NCBI RefSeq assembly: GCF_019578655.1
Contig: NC_063256.1
Span: 36,343,553 to 36,407,552, forward strand
DNA length: 64,000 nt
Direction: 5' to 3'
Source: Ricinus communis
Lineage: Eukaryota > Streptophyta > Magnoliopsida > Malpighiales > Euphorbiaceae
Shown here piece by piece: positions 50,478 through 62,345 of the stretch; position 1 is the stretch's first letter, and the number at the start of each line of letters is the position of its first letter. Made by a program: the position numbers and the translations under genes. The notes under the pieces were generated by a model. It was not told the DNA's origin and searched no databases. It worked only from the letters and a program-made list of their open reading frames with translations.

Positions 50478-53233
50478 ATGTCTGATTTTAAGTTAGAAGT
50501 AGTTATTCCCAATGATTATGAGGAACCAGAACCCAATGAGGTAAACAAAATTCTGAATGACAGTGGTAAGCAAGGAAGCAATTTAATTGGCAATTTTGCA
50601 ACAAATGCGGAACGTAGAGCTATAGCTGACAGGTACCACGAATTAATCTTTTCTTTCCATTGTAACTTGTAGTTAGTTGCATTCCATTGTAATCCTAGTA
50701 TGTCAGCGTCATTATATCTAATTGAAAGATTTGAAGCAGAATTTGCACTGAATGTGGTATTTTGCCACTTTGCTTTATTCTTTTTGTTTGTGCAATAAAT
50801 TCTGCATGTTCAGATTATTTCCTTCTTGCAGATTCTTTAGAGGCAATCAGGTATCACATAGTGACAGTGTCAGAGCTCCATTCGAGGGAGATGAAAAGCG
50901 CGAACATGGATCAGGACGAAAATCTGGACCTCTTTTGTCTGGAATGGCTTATTGCTTTTCTTCATGCAGCATGATTTTGTTGAACAAAGTTGTTTTGTCA
51001 ATTTACAATTTCAATGCAGGAATATCACTTATGTTATATCAAGTATGTTACTTGTTCAAAACCTGCTATAAATTCTTGAATCTTTTCTTTTCCTTTTCTT
51101 ACTCTAGCATGTCTTATCAAATCAAATCTCCAACTGTAAGAAAAGATTGCAGCTAAGTAACTCGTACTGATGAGTATTATTTGTCATAAAAATGATTCGT
51201 ATCTATCCGTCACTTGTTGGATGATATTTCTTTCATTCTTTTGCATAATCATGGATGTTGCAGATCATTGTGAAATCTAATTGCTTCATTTTGCTACAGA
51301 ATTTGATCTGCTGCCTGGTTGTTGCTGTATTGGGTTTTTGTGGAGCAGTGTCAGTGGAAAAACTTAATTGGAAACTAGTAAGGGTCTGGCTTCCTGTCAA
51401 TGCAATCTTTGTTGGCATGCTTGTATCAGGCATGTATAGGTATGTCAGACACTGCAGCTTAACTGGTTTTAGATCCAGAGTGAAGAAAGTGGATACTGAT
51501 TACGAATGAAAAAATTGATTAAAGGAAAAGCTAGACATTTGTTGGATGCCACTAGTCTGAAACTGTAATAAATTCTTATTATCTTGTTCATTTAATTCTG
51601 ATGCATTTTTCTTTTCAGTTTGAAATACATAAATATTGCAATGGTGACAATTCTGAAGAATGTGACAAATATTTTGACAGCAATTGGGGAGTTGTATATT
51701 TTCCGGAAACATCAGAATCAGAAAGTGTGGACTGCCATGTTTTTGATGGTATATAACATTTATTATTTTCATGTGAACTCTTGAGGCTATAAGTTCTCAA
51801 TTTATGAAGTTAGATTCACATCGCAGAATAGGATGTTATTGTCTGTTTCTCAAAGAAAGACACAGGATTTTTGCATAAAGAACTGTTCGGAAGTATATGA
51901 ACTATGCTTCAGAATTTATACTACTACTAGAAAGTCCCTTATGCTCAGTTTGCTTCTTGACATTGTATCTTCATTACATATTTGGCTTACAGAATATGGA
52001 ATTTAGCCATAGAAGTAGCTAGAAAGTGTTAGAGTTGGTCACTAATTTCTGCATCAAGTTTTCTTTTCCTTGCACTAAATGTTTATCTTTTGTCTTAAAT
52101 TTCCTTGTCCAGTTTAATGAGCTGAGGGGTCTTTCTGCTTTGCAGATGATCTCTGCTATTAGTGGCGGTATCACAGATCTCTCATTTGATGCAATGGGTT
52201 ACTTATGGCAAATAATGAATTGCGTTTTAACAGCCAGTTACTCGGTATGCAGACTTGAAGCCTTAATTTGTTCTGCACTTCTCTTTTTTCCCTGAACCTG
52301 TCAATTACCTCATGACATGGCCCTGGCCATCACTAGTTTTCAGCTTGGCGTATCAGAACGATTGATCTTGGTGCAATACTCAATTCTAGCATTACTACTT
52401 GCAACTAATATAGCAATACTTTATTTGTCACAGCTAACACTGCGGCGGGTAATGGATAAAGCAAAGCAGTCAACAAGAAGTGGATCTCTTAATGAAATCT
52501 CGATGGTGTTGCTAAACAACTTGTTATCTCTGCCTTTTGGCATCTTCTTGATTCTGCTGTTTGATGAATGGAAATACGTAATGAATGTGTAAGAAAATGT
52601 CACAAGTTTCTAAGTCTTGTCAGAATTGAATATGCTCTTCTCTTCATGCCAGCAGCTGTTTTGAATCCTGTCACGTGTGGTTTTGGTTTGTAGAGATGTG
52701 ATCAAACTACCAATGTTCTGGGTTGTTGCAACAGCAAGTGGATTGCTTGGACTTGCAATTAGCTTCACCTCTATGTGGTTTCTACATCAAACTGGCCCTA
52801 CAACTTACAGGTATATGTATATATATGTGATGTTCTGTTTTCCTGCTGATGCTGCAAAGTGTATGGTTAGAATTCCTGCATCTGTAAAATTTGACACGGA
52901 CATTTGTATCAGAGGAATATATTTATGTGTTTATTCAAATCATTCTGCAACTTATTTCTGATCTCTTTCTATTTGATATTGATTCCTTTTCTACAGTTTG
53001 GTGGGTTCATTAAACAAGATTCCTATTTCTATTGCTGGCCTAGTATTGTTCAATGTTCCACTCAGCCTGGCAAATTTGTTCAGCATACTATTCGGTAACG
53101 AAATCAATACCTTTCGGGCCGTGAAAACTTGTTTTCCCATATATTAATTGATTGAAATCTCATCTGGAACATGCTTCTCGCGGGTGCAGGTCTATTTGCA
53201 GGAATTTTCTTTGCAAGAGCCAAAATGTTCTGA
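50478..53233 (+). CDS. GONST2: GDP-mannose/GDP-sugar transporter, GONST1/2 type (nucleotide-sugar transporter)
   Basis: Nine coding exons: 50478-50632, 50832-51042, 51300-51439, 51619-51748, 52146-52244, 52434-52588, 52694-52810, 52997-53094 and 53190-53233. All are GT-AG, with phases that join to 382 residues. A soluble, acidic N-terminal extension of about 95 residues precedes roughly ten membrane segments beginning LLSGMAYCFSSCSMILLNK. The GDP-binding signature of the family, GSLNK, is intact at residues 339-343, and FARAKMF closes the protein. Such Golgi antiporters bring GDP-mannose (or related GDP sugars) into the lumen in exchange for GMP, supplying glycan and sphingolipid glycosylation. 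GONST1 and GONST2 are close relatives; the long N-terminus and the neighbourhood (Josephin and PHT4;1 genes) favour GONST2, without certainty. Confidence 0.9.
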
Positions 53234-54990
53234 TCCTTGAATCAAACTCTACATAAATTTTGAAGAAAGGGAACGACCCTACCATAGGTGTTCATATATA
53301 GTTTCTGCATTCTGCTGACTGGGAAACTAAAAAACCAGTTTCATCTTCTCTGCGCATTTCGAGGCCCGGAAGAAGCAGAAGCCTTGGAGGAAGATGGAAA
53401 GGTGATACCTATTATACAAAAGTATGGAACCTAAGATTTCTGAGGTACTTGGAAAGCAATCTGCTCTAAAATCACAGGCTTTAGTAAAAGCTTGAATGTT
53501 CCAGTTTTGGATCAGTAAAGGAGTTCATTTTTTTTAATGTTCCAGCTTTCATGATTTATTATTATTTTAAATTAATGAATAAAATCTAAAAATTAAATAC
53601 TTTGAAATATAAAAATGATATTCTCTTCTACTGGTATTAACGTTATTTAGGAAATAGTATTTTTTTAGAATTTATTTTTTCATTTTCATAATTAAAAATT
53701 TATGTAAATTAAATAAATTTATGTGATTTATCGTAACTTTACTTTTAAATATAATAATTATTATTTATTTTTAATTAATTTTTTTATTCACGTGCATTAT
53801 ATGTGACTCGTTATATTTTAAAGTTTATATTTTATTATTTTAACTAGATATATACTAAATAATTTTTTATACCTTTTTATTCTGATTAATTAAATTAGCC
53901 AATTGTTCATAATTTATTTCGTATGTTTTATTTTGAATTACATATTCATCCTTTCCATATTTTAGTTAAATTATATATATATATATATACTAATTAATTA
54001 TTTTAATCATTCTTTTCTTTTATTGTAGATAGATTTATATTTATCATTTCCATATTTCAATTGAATTTCATATATTTATTATTTATTTTGATTTAATATA
54101 TTATAGTTCTTTTTTCTTTAATATTAAAAACAATTCTTTTCTCTTTCTTAAATTTCCTAAAACTCATTCTGAATTAATATTTTGACTTCTTTCTTCATTT
54201 TGTCTTTTCTAATAGAATTTTAGTTATTTTTATTCATAATCTTTTAATGATTTATCTCTATATTACTAACATCTATTATATTCCCTAATAAATTATATTG
54301 AGTTAATAAAAAGACTAAATTAATCAATATTAATAATACTGATGATAAAGTTGTTTCCCTTTTCGCAATTATACATATATATTAAGATATAATATAGCCG
54401 ATAATTCTTAATATAACTCAATTAAACAATATGATACAAATATAAGTAAACGTGTTTGAGTTTGAAATATATTAGTATGAATGAGTAAGAAAAATCTAGT
54501 TCTAAACGGATTAATCTACTTTACTCGAGTGGTACTATCAAACATGTTTATATAAATGGACTAAACTGATAAGTTAATAGGTAATACAAGATATGAATAA
54601 TTAATTTTTTATTAAAAAATAGTTTTTAAAAATTTTAATAAATCTATATCCATATTTTAAATTTATTGTTATATGGAAGAACTTTGTGCATTGAAAGTGA
54701 GAGAGGTTAAGCCTACAGTACAGACTACAGAGTAGAGTTGGCATATGCATATTTGTACAACAAGAAAAACTTCAGTCAAGAAAGCCGTCAAAAGAATTAA
54801 AAGTTTGTTTAGAAAAGTGAAAGAAAAAAAGGCAGAAACAGAAAACCCAAAAGAGAAAAGAGACATGAGAATGATTGCGTCCATCAACCAACATTAAAAC
54901 AGAAAACAGACATACCATTTGTCCTAAAACCCATTACAAACAATAAAATCCAACAACCCACTCACCATTTACCCTTAACAAACTGCTTTC
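53234..54990. other. 3' UTR and AT-rich spacer
   Basis: The first 250-300 bases are a probable 3' UTR. Beyond 53540 it is AT-rich with no gene. From 54670 the sequence is less AT-rich and may be the distal 3' flank of the minus-strand MYB gene. Confidence 0.5.
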
Positions 54991-55177
54991 ACTCTTACTG
55001 TTTCTATATTCTCTATACATCTCACATGCCATTAATTAACACCTACATATCAAGAACAAGAACAAGAACAATAACATACTTCTCCTAAAACCCTTGATTT
55101 TCTTATCACTGAATATTCTAGAAGAAAAGGGATAGTGACTGTATCTTGGTTTTATATATTTCCTAGCAGCAGCATGA

Positions 55178-57811
55178 TCATGAATTACTTCTGTTGCTTC
55201 CCTGAGAGAAATGAGATGAAGAAACCATCTCGATCAAATCCATCTCTTTCTTTCCATTTGAACAAGTTTGGTTCATCACTGATTCCAGGTTCATGTTATT
55301 ATCGTATCCATAATCCATGGAATTAGATAAAGAAGTAGTTGCTCCATTCAATAGATAAGACAGATAAAGATCTGAATAGAGGTGGCTAGTGGGTTTCTCT
55401 TCTTCTTGGGGATCAGTCGGGCATATTTTGGGAATCGAATTTGAAGAAAAGAAGTCACATTGGTCACTTGCATCAGTAAACTGCTGAGGATCCATGATCG
55501 ATGACTTGAGATAATGATGATGATCAACGACATTGTAGCTGTTAGTTTCCTTTTCCTCCGGATTCTTGGGATTCTTGATTGTACTGTCAGTGAAGAAATT
55601 TTGTAAGAAGAGAAGTTCATCGTCACATGTTAGAGAGTCATCGACAGTTGGTTCAGATAAGTCGGGGAGAAAGTAACTGAATTGGCTTGATGGATCTTCT
55701 GATGTGGTGGAGCTTGAAGGTGTATTAATGGTAGTAGTTGTGCTTTGAGAAGGGGTAATGGTAATGGCAGTAGTACCAGTAGAAGAAGTTTTGAGGTTCT
55801 TGCTTTTTATGTAGTCTTGTAGTATAGAAGACTGAGGTTTGCCAATTTGGTTTTCTGTTTGCTTGTGCTTTCTCCTTGAATTCTGCCTTCTTTTTGTGGC
55901 ATTCCAATGATTCTTTATAGCATTTTCAGTTCTTCCAGGAATGAGCTTTGCAATTTCCGCCCATCGGTTCCCAACTTTAGAATGAGCTTCCACTAAAATT
56001 CTTTCCTCTTCTTCACTCCAGCTCTCTTTCTATACGAAGAAACCAATCAACAAGAAATAAATGGCATCGGATATATATATAAGAGCAAAAGGATTACAAA
56101 AATATAATTAGGAAAGAAGGGTTTGTTATTGAAAAAGGTAAAGAAAGCTTATTAATGGAGTGACTAAAGTCATGACCTTTTATGTCAATGATGATGCTTT
56201 CTAAGAAAAACATTACAAAATCACATGAAAAAGGACACCACATGAATAAGAAATGTGAACAAGATGAAGAAAAGAAAAAGGCTCAAGTGCACCTACAGAC
56301 TTAGTCTTTTGGTTCTCTGTCGCATAATTAATTTGAACAGTATCTCAAAATTAGATTTTTTTTTTTCTCTTTTGTAAAAAACGAAAGAAACAAAAACAAA
56401 AAAAAAAAAAAAAGTGAACAGATTTTATGAATTTTGCATTTTCAGAGAGTTAAAAGAAATATTCCCATAATATTACATGAGATATAGAAGAAATGACATT
56501 TCTAGGAAGATGATCTCGAATACTAATAAACAGGCAATTCAAAAGTTTACAGTGTTATCTAGTAATTAACCTATTTGCATGTAATGTTATAAGAAAAAGA
56601 AAAAGAAGAAGGAAATAGACGAGAACCCTAGATTCTTTCTTTCTCTAAATGGAATAGTTTACCATCCATTTATGAGAAGAATTTAAATATAAATCTAAGA
56701 ATTAACCAAAATAAGAAAAGAAATCTGAGAGATAAACAAAAGGATCTATTTTTGCATCCTTGAGAATCTCAAGTGATTTCTTTGACATTTTAAATTAGAG
56801 AAAGAAAAGAAAAACCCATGTATATCATCTGAGTCACCTTCCATATATTGAATTTGCAAGATGTGTAAACTGAATTAGATTATGCAACTGCTTGAAATTA
56901 ACATCAAACAATAATCCGAGAATCTAAGCTAAGACTCTTTGTTCTTAGATTCGTCAAGGATTTGCTCTTGTCAGATGAACTCCATGGAGAGAATTAAAGT
57001 TCAGTAAATCTAGATCATATATATTGAAGTAGAAGAAAAAAAAATAAACATGAACAAGACATGAAATAGAGCAAACCCTAAACGAAAAGAATAAGGGAAG
57101 ATATAAACCTTAATATCAGGCCTCAAATGGTTATGCCATCTCTCTCGACACTGCTTTCCAGCTCTACCAGCTAACTTTTCAGCTATTTGTGCCCATTTTC
57201 TTACTCCAAATTGCTTCACTAACCTAATTAGTTTCCTTCATCACAGCGAAAGACCCTAACACGTTTCAGTACCAGTAAACAGAATAAAGGAAACAAGAAG
57301 CTAAATATCAACTGAAAAACAGGTTAAAGAAATAGAAAATGAAGTCTCTTAACATATGTATACATCACCTGTCTTCTTCTTCTGTCCACTGTCCTTTGAT
57401 CAAAGTTGGACAAGGACCTTTCTTCGCTTTCTTTCCAATCCCTTTAGAACTCTTCCCTGAAACTTTCACTTCTTCTTCATAACCAACGTTAGGGTTTGTA
57501 TCATATGCCCAATAACTATGGTTATCTCCATCAGCAAAAAGCCCATCGACAAAGTTAATCTCTTGAAAACATGGCCATGAAGAAACTCCAGTAGCAATTG
57601 CACCACTAGATGAAGAAAACTCATACAACCCATTTGTTGAAACAAGTGTTTCTTTGTTCTTAACATTACTTTGAGTCGAGGAATGGCTTCTACCCCATAA
57701 GAACCTGTCCACCGCTGTTAATGGTGGTGGAGCTGGTCCACATATAGAAGGGTTGTTTTGTAAATTCCCAAGACTATAGCCACCACCACCACCTCCTCCT
57801 CCTCCTTCCAT
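55178..57811 (-). CDS. MYB119: R2R3-MYB transcription factor, MYB98/MYB64/MYB119 clade
   Basis: Three exons on the minus strand, 57811-57369, 57235-57109 and 56029-55178, give 473 residues. The N-terminus begins with a nine-Gly run and is otherwise low in structure. R2 spans residues 139-187 with Trp at 142, 162 and 181; R3 spans 191-240 with Trp at 194, 213 and 232 and ends in [16 protein letters not shown]. Both repeats carry the clade's [19 protein letters not shown] and [12 protein letters not shown] blocks. The C-terminus is Ser/Thr/Asn-rich and acidic, as in an activation domain. Arabidopsis members control female gametophyte cellularisation and synergid function (MYB64, MYB119, MYB98). 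The exon 2 acceptor used here (gatgaag) was chosen because the next one, 12 bases on, would delete four residues of R2. MYB119 is my best guess within the clade. Confidence 0.88.
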
Positions 57812-57849
57812 GAAAAGAATTTAAGACCAAGAAGAGAGTAATTAGAGAG

Positions 57850-59508
57850 GAACTTTTGTGCGTTGAAATGAGCTTGATTTATGGAATGGTTTTTGAGGAT
57901 TTTTTTTTCTTTTTTTTCTTTTTCTGTTTGTTTGGGTTTGTTCACTTGTTCATGTAAGAAAACACCACAAAAGAAGCTAAACATAAAGCTTGTACTAAGC
58001 CTTGTAATATGCCACCTGGCTTAATAACCGTTGATCATTTGGGTAATCTGACGGATCAGAATAAGAGATGAGTGTAACTCCTGAGCTTCCTTCCTCTCTT
58101 AAGACAAAAAGAGAGGTGGAGAGATTAGTGGGTTCGTTATGGAACTTACAATTAATTAATAATTAATTAGTTATCATTTTTCTTTTCAACTAAATGATAA
58201 CTTCTAAATAAATAAATAAATAAATAATAATAGAGAAAATTCGAGAGTTAGCTAAGAGGAACGTAAATATGTTATCAGCATTTCTTGGTGTGGATAATTA
58301 ATTTGGCATATTCTATACATATATTAAAAAGACAATTGTGCCCATGTGTGTACACTTTCAATCTCATTAAATTATGCAATTATATCTAATTTGTAATTAG
58401 AAAATATGGATGATGAAGTAATTCTTCTTTATTTTGTTAAGAATTAAATACAAATTTATTAGGGTGATAAAGTTGTGGAGGATTTCAAGCTCTACACTTA
58501 ATGGCCTATGCTATGACTAGCAACCAAATGCTTACAGATTTTTCAATCCTTTTTCTTTTGTTTTTTGTTCTTTTGAAGTACCATTTAAGTTCCACATCTG
58601 GATTAGCTACATCTCCGGGCTGAACATGGTATTTGCCAAGTTCGACATGTTTAATTGCAAATGACTGACCTTTGTTAAATTCCTTCTTGTAAAAAAATGG
58701 ACCAACTTTGGCTAATTGTACAGGAAAAATAACAAGTATTTAGCATTAGTAAAGCTGCCATTACTGCTAAGCTAATTCCATTCTTTTCTGCTACAACATA
58801 CATCCTAACACTATAAAGAAAAAATAAGTACAAAAATTGTGCCGGTAAAAACTATTACCGACGGACTGGTGACGACTGATGTAGTCTCATACAATATCAA
58901 TATCAATAAAAGTCAGGTAAATGTTTTTTTTTCTAAAAATAGTAAACAGGGTCTTCTTCAGCTAATGCTTTAATTAGAATGGCAATTATACTTCTGAAAT
59001 ATCCAAATGCATAAAAAGCTTCGTTCTTATTAAAAATGCACAACTTTTTCTTTAGCATTGAGGAGATCTCAATGCAAGAATATTAATTCTTGAGTTTTAA
59101 TCACCCTTGTGTAACCACCCTTTTCACAATCTTATTAATTACTTCAAGGGTTTATGAATCTGAGTTGTGAAAGCATGAATACTTTTTTCAATGCCTTCTG
59201 ATATAATTAACGTTTAAAAAATATTACTTCTAATCTTTAGAAAATTAGTATGATATGTAATTCCCTTCCGAAATCATCTGAATTGTTGTTAATATTACCG
59301 GTTAAAATATATCACTAATATAAAGAAAAGAATTTGCCATAATCTTCTTAGTCTTAGTTTATTTAACCATGAGAGACTCCATGAAAAAAGAAAAGTGAAG
59401 AATGGGACTTCTCTCGCTAGTGGCAAAGGCCCCATGACAGTGTTGTCAGCTTGGTAGTAGAGTGTGATCTTATAATTCATTTAAGATGTCATATTCTTAA
59501 CCATATGA
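57850..59508. other. 5' flank of the MYB gene and spacer
   Basis: The first 200-300 bases are the likely promoter and leader of the minus-strand MYB gene. The rest is AT-rich with no coding frame. Confidence 0.5.
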
Positions 59509-60098
59509 ATAGTTTAATGTGTTCTCTTTCTGAAAAAATAAAATAAAATTTAAGTTAATAGAATTTGTACTTTTTTAATTTTTATTATTTAATATCTAAT
59601 TTTTCTTTTTGCACTTTATCTATATTTCTTTGGAAGCAATGGTCTAATTAAGAATTTTAATTATTTCGGACTAGACTATAAATATATTCTTATATTAATA
59701 TTTTTTAAATTATTCTTGAACTATATTTTTAAATAATCTTTCTAAACTAATTATAAATTAGAGTAAATCGATAAATTTAGAAATTAATAATTTTTTTAGT
59801 TTCTTAAAATTATTTTGTGCTACAGTCTATTTCAGCTGTTATATGAAATGATGTGTTTTTCCTTTCTACAATAAAAAAAACAACAACAAATATACATATA
59901 AGAGCAAATAGTAATAAGGAAATTAATGGTAACAATGAAAATTAAGCCCTTATTGCTGCATTCAGTTCTCATTGCTTGAGTCTATCATTTCATAGACTCA
60001 AATTACAATGGAATAACTATGGTTAAAAAAAGAAGAAGAAGAAGAAGGGAAAAGAAAAAACAGATAAATTTGTTATATTACCAAACACTTATATGAAT
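59509..60098 (+). repeat. Segmental duplication, copy A of the 3' flank
   Basis: It matches 61129-61720 almost base for base. The main differences are a 20-bp gap near 59860 (extra atcgaacaacgccaattc in the other copy) and scattered substitutions. Confidence 0.92.
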
Positions 60099-60149
60099 CA
60101 GCTATCAATCCTATGTATATCGAGTAGAGGCAGTTCTTTTTATTACAAT

Positions 60150-60320
60150 AAAAAGAAATAAATATAAATATAAGAGCAAATAGTAATCAAGAAATCAATG
60201 GTAACAAAGACAACTTTTTGAAGCTCTACTCTCTTATTGTTGCATTCATTTTCATTGCTCGAGTCTATCGTTTCATAGACTCAAATTACAATGGAATAAC
60301 TATGGTAAACAAAGAAGAAG
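60150..60320 (+). repeat. Third, shorter copy of the 3'-flank segment
   Basis: A diverged repeat of about 59890-60040: it shares agcaaatagtaat, ctcattgctygagtctatc and catagactcaaattacaatg. It lies between copy A and the first LysM gene and has no counterpart beside the second gene. Confidence 0.8.
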
Positions 60321-60414
60321 AAAAAAGAAAGAGAGTTTTTTTTTTTTTTTTCTTTATCTCTTTATTCATGCAGTGTGATCCTAGGCTGCATGCATCACTT
60401 GAACATAAAGACAA

Positions 60415-60792
60415 TCAAGCAGTTCCATCAGTACAGAGCCATTGACCCACAAAGATGGCATCACAGTTGAGATTTGGATTAATGGAAGAGAAGAATTCAA
60501 GGGTCAGATCGAACTGGGCAGCAAGGCTTGTACAAGTATCCCCATCTTGTGCACCATAAACTGAATCACATTCTGGAGTTGATTTGGCATTCCCAAATCC
60601 AACTACATTCACGATGTAAAACAAGAAACCTAAGATATAAAAGACATTATGATTTAACATGAAAATGAAATGTTAAGTTGCGATGAACTTACTGCTGATC
60701 TTTCTACTCTGAGCAGTGGAGATCATGAGAAAAAGAGACAGCACAATGGCCAACTTAAGAAGCATCGATGGCTTGTTATTAAACTTGGCCAT
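60415..60792 (-). CDS. Secreted LysM-domain miniprotein, copy 1
   Basis: Two exons, 60792-60693 and 60602-60415, give 95 residues. Exon 1 encodes MAKFNNKPSMLLKLAIVLSL and the rest of a signal peptide, with likely cleavage after AQS. Exon 2 encodes one LysM: ECDSVYGAQDGDTCTSLAAQ, then FFSSINPNLNCDAIFVGQWL and CTDGTA, with four Cys likely to pair in disulfides. LysM domains bind N-acetylglucosamine polymers such as chitin or peptidoglycan; these one-domain apoplastic proteins are common in plants and mostly unstudied. I chose the acceptor gaatgtag because IGFGNAK matches relatives as I remember them; an earlier in-frame acceptor (tatcttag at 60627) would add eight hydrophobic residues. The 81-residue frame starting in the intron (60660) is not the true start. 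Confidence 0.85.
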
Positions 60793-60864
60793 TCCCACTT
60801 TGTTCTTTCTTTACTGCTTAAACTGAAAAGCTGTATATATGTGATTGAATCTCGAGTAAGGTCC

Positions 60865-60872
60865 TATTTATA
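60865..60872 (-). promoter_or_regulatory. TATA box of LysM copy 1
   Basis: TATAAATA on the minus strand, 73 bp upstream of the start codon. It is retained at the same place in copy 2. Confidence 0.65.
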
Positions 60873-60959
60873 TGGAAGAAAGCGCATTGAGAAGACCAGC
60901 ATTTCTTGGCATTGCATTTCCTTGTAGACAAGCCGGCTTCTTTAACGTTCTATTTACAT

Positions 60960-61128
60960 ATTAATTTAATCATAAACAATATTAATTAATTAAAAAGCAA
61001 AACATACAGATAAGTTTCTGATTTTAACCAAAAGTGTAATGATACTCTTAAATTCTAAAGTAGTTCAATTGCATTTCCAAAGTTTAAAAATGAAACATTA
61101 ATATTATTGAAGCTAAGTCTTTTTTTAA
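60960..61128. other. Promoter-distal flank and spacer
   Basis: Short AT-rich DNA between LysM copy 1 and the second copy of the duplicated segment. No gene. Confidence 0.5.
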
Positions 61129-61720
61129 CTAGTTTAATGTGTTCTCTTTCTGAAAAAATAAAATAAAATTTAAATTAATAGAATTTGTACTTTTTTAATT
61201 TTTATTATTTAATATCTAATTTTTCTTTTTGTACTTTATCTATATTTCTTTGGAAGCAATGGTCTAATTAAGAATTTTAATTATTTCGGACTAGACTATA
61301 AATATATTCTTATATTAATATTTTTTAAATTATTCTTGAACTACATTTTTAAATTATCTTTCTAAACTAATTATAAATTAGAGTAAATCGATAAATTTAG
61401 AAATTAATAATTTTTTTAGTTTCTTAAAATTATTTTGTGCTACAGTCTATTTCAGCTGTTATATGAAATGATGTGTATCGAACAACGCCAATTCTTTTTT
61501 CCTTTCTACAATAAAAAAAACAACAACAAATATACATATAAGAGCAAATAGTAATAAGGAAATTAATGGTAACAATGAAAATTAAGCCCTTATTGCTGCA
61601 TTCAGTTCTCATTGCTTGAGTCTATCATTTCATAGACTCAAATTACAATGGAATAACTATGGTTAAAAAAAGAAGAAGAAGAAGAAGGGAAAAGAAAAAA
61701 CAGATAAATTTGTTATATTC
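61129..61720 (+). repeat. Segmental duplication, copy B of the 3' flank
   Basis: Direct-orientation counterpart of 59509-60098, offset by 1620 bp in its left half and 1640 bp in its right half. Both lie downstream of a LysM gene. Confidence 0.92.
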
Positions 61721-61783
61721 TTTTTTCTCTTTATACATGCAGTGTGATCCTAGGCTGCATGCATCACTTGAACATAAAGACAA

Positions 61784-62161
61784 TCAAGCAGTTCCATCAG
61801 TACAGAGCCATTGACCCACAAAGATGGCATCACAGTTGAGATTCGGATTAATGGAAGAGAAGAATTCAAGGGTCAGATCGAACTGGGCAGCAAGGCTTGT
61901 ACAAGTATCCCCATCTTGTGCACCATAAACTGAATCACATTCTGGAGTTGATTTGGCATTCCCAAATCCAACTACATTCACGATGTAAAACAAGAAACCT
62001 AAGATATAAAAGACATTATGATTTAACATGAAAATGAAATGTTAAGTTGCGATGAACTTACTGCTAATCTTTCTACTCTGAGCAGTGGAGATCATGACAA
62101 AAAGAGAGAGCATAATGGCCAACTTAAGAAGCATTGATGCCTTGTTATTAAACTTGGCCAT
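61784..62161 (-). CDS. Secreted LysM-domain miniprotein, copy 2
   Basis: Same two-exon layout as copy 1 (62161-62062 and 61971-61784), 95 residues. The mature LysM part is identical to copy 1, with one silent difference near 61842, and the intron is identical. Exon 1 has six differences, three of them changing residues in the signal peptide (Pro8 to Ala, Val17 to Met, Leu22 to Val). Both copies keep open frames, splice sites and TATA boxes, so both may be expressed. Confidence 0.85.
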
Positions 62162-62246
62162 TCCCACTTTGTTCTCACTTTAATACTTAAATTTGAAAAG
62201 CTGTATGTATTAGTTTTAGGTATGCGTTGTCTCTTGAGTAAGGTCC

Positions 62247-62254
62247 TATTTATA
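62247..62254 (-). promoter_or_regulatory. TATA box of LysM copy 2
   Basis: TATAAATA on the minus strand, 86 bp upstream of the start. The surrounding promoter (tcctatttatatggaagaaa, then gcattgagaa) is shared with copy 1. Confidence 0.65.
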
Positions 62255-62345
62255 TGGAAGAAAGCGCATTGAGAAAACCAGCATTTCTTGGCATTGCATT
62301 TCCTTGTAGACAAGCCGGCTTCTCTAATATTCTATTTACACATTA

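Noticed and set aside
60218..60445. 75-codon plus-strand frame
   Set aside because: Lies in duplicated 3'-flank sequence and overlaps the LysM stop codon on the other strand.
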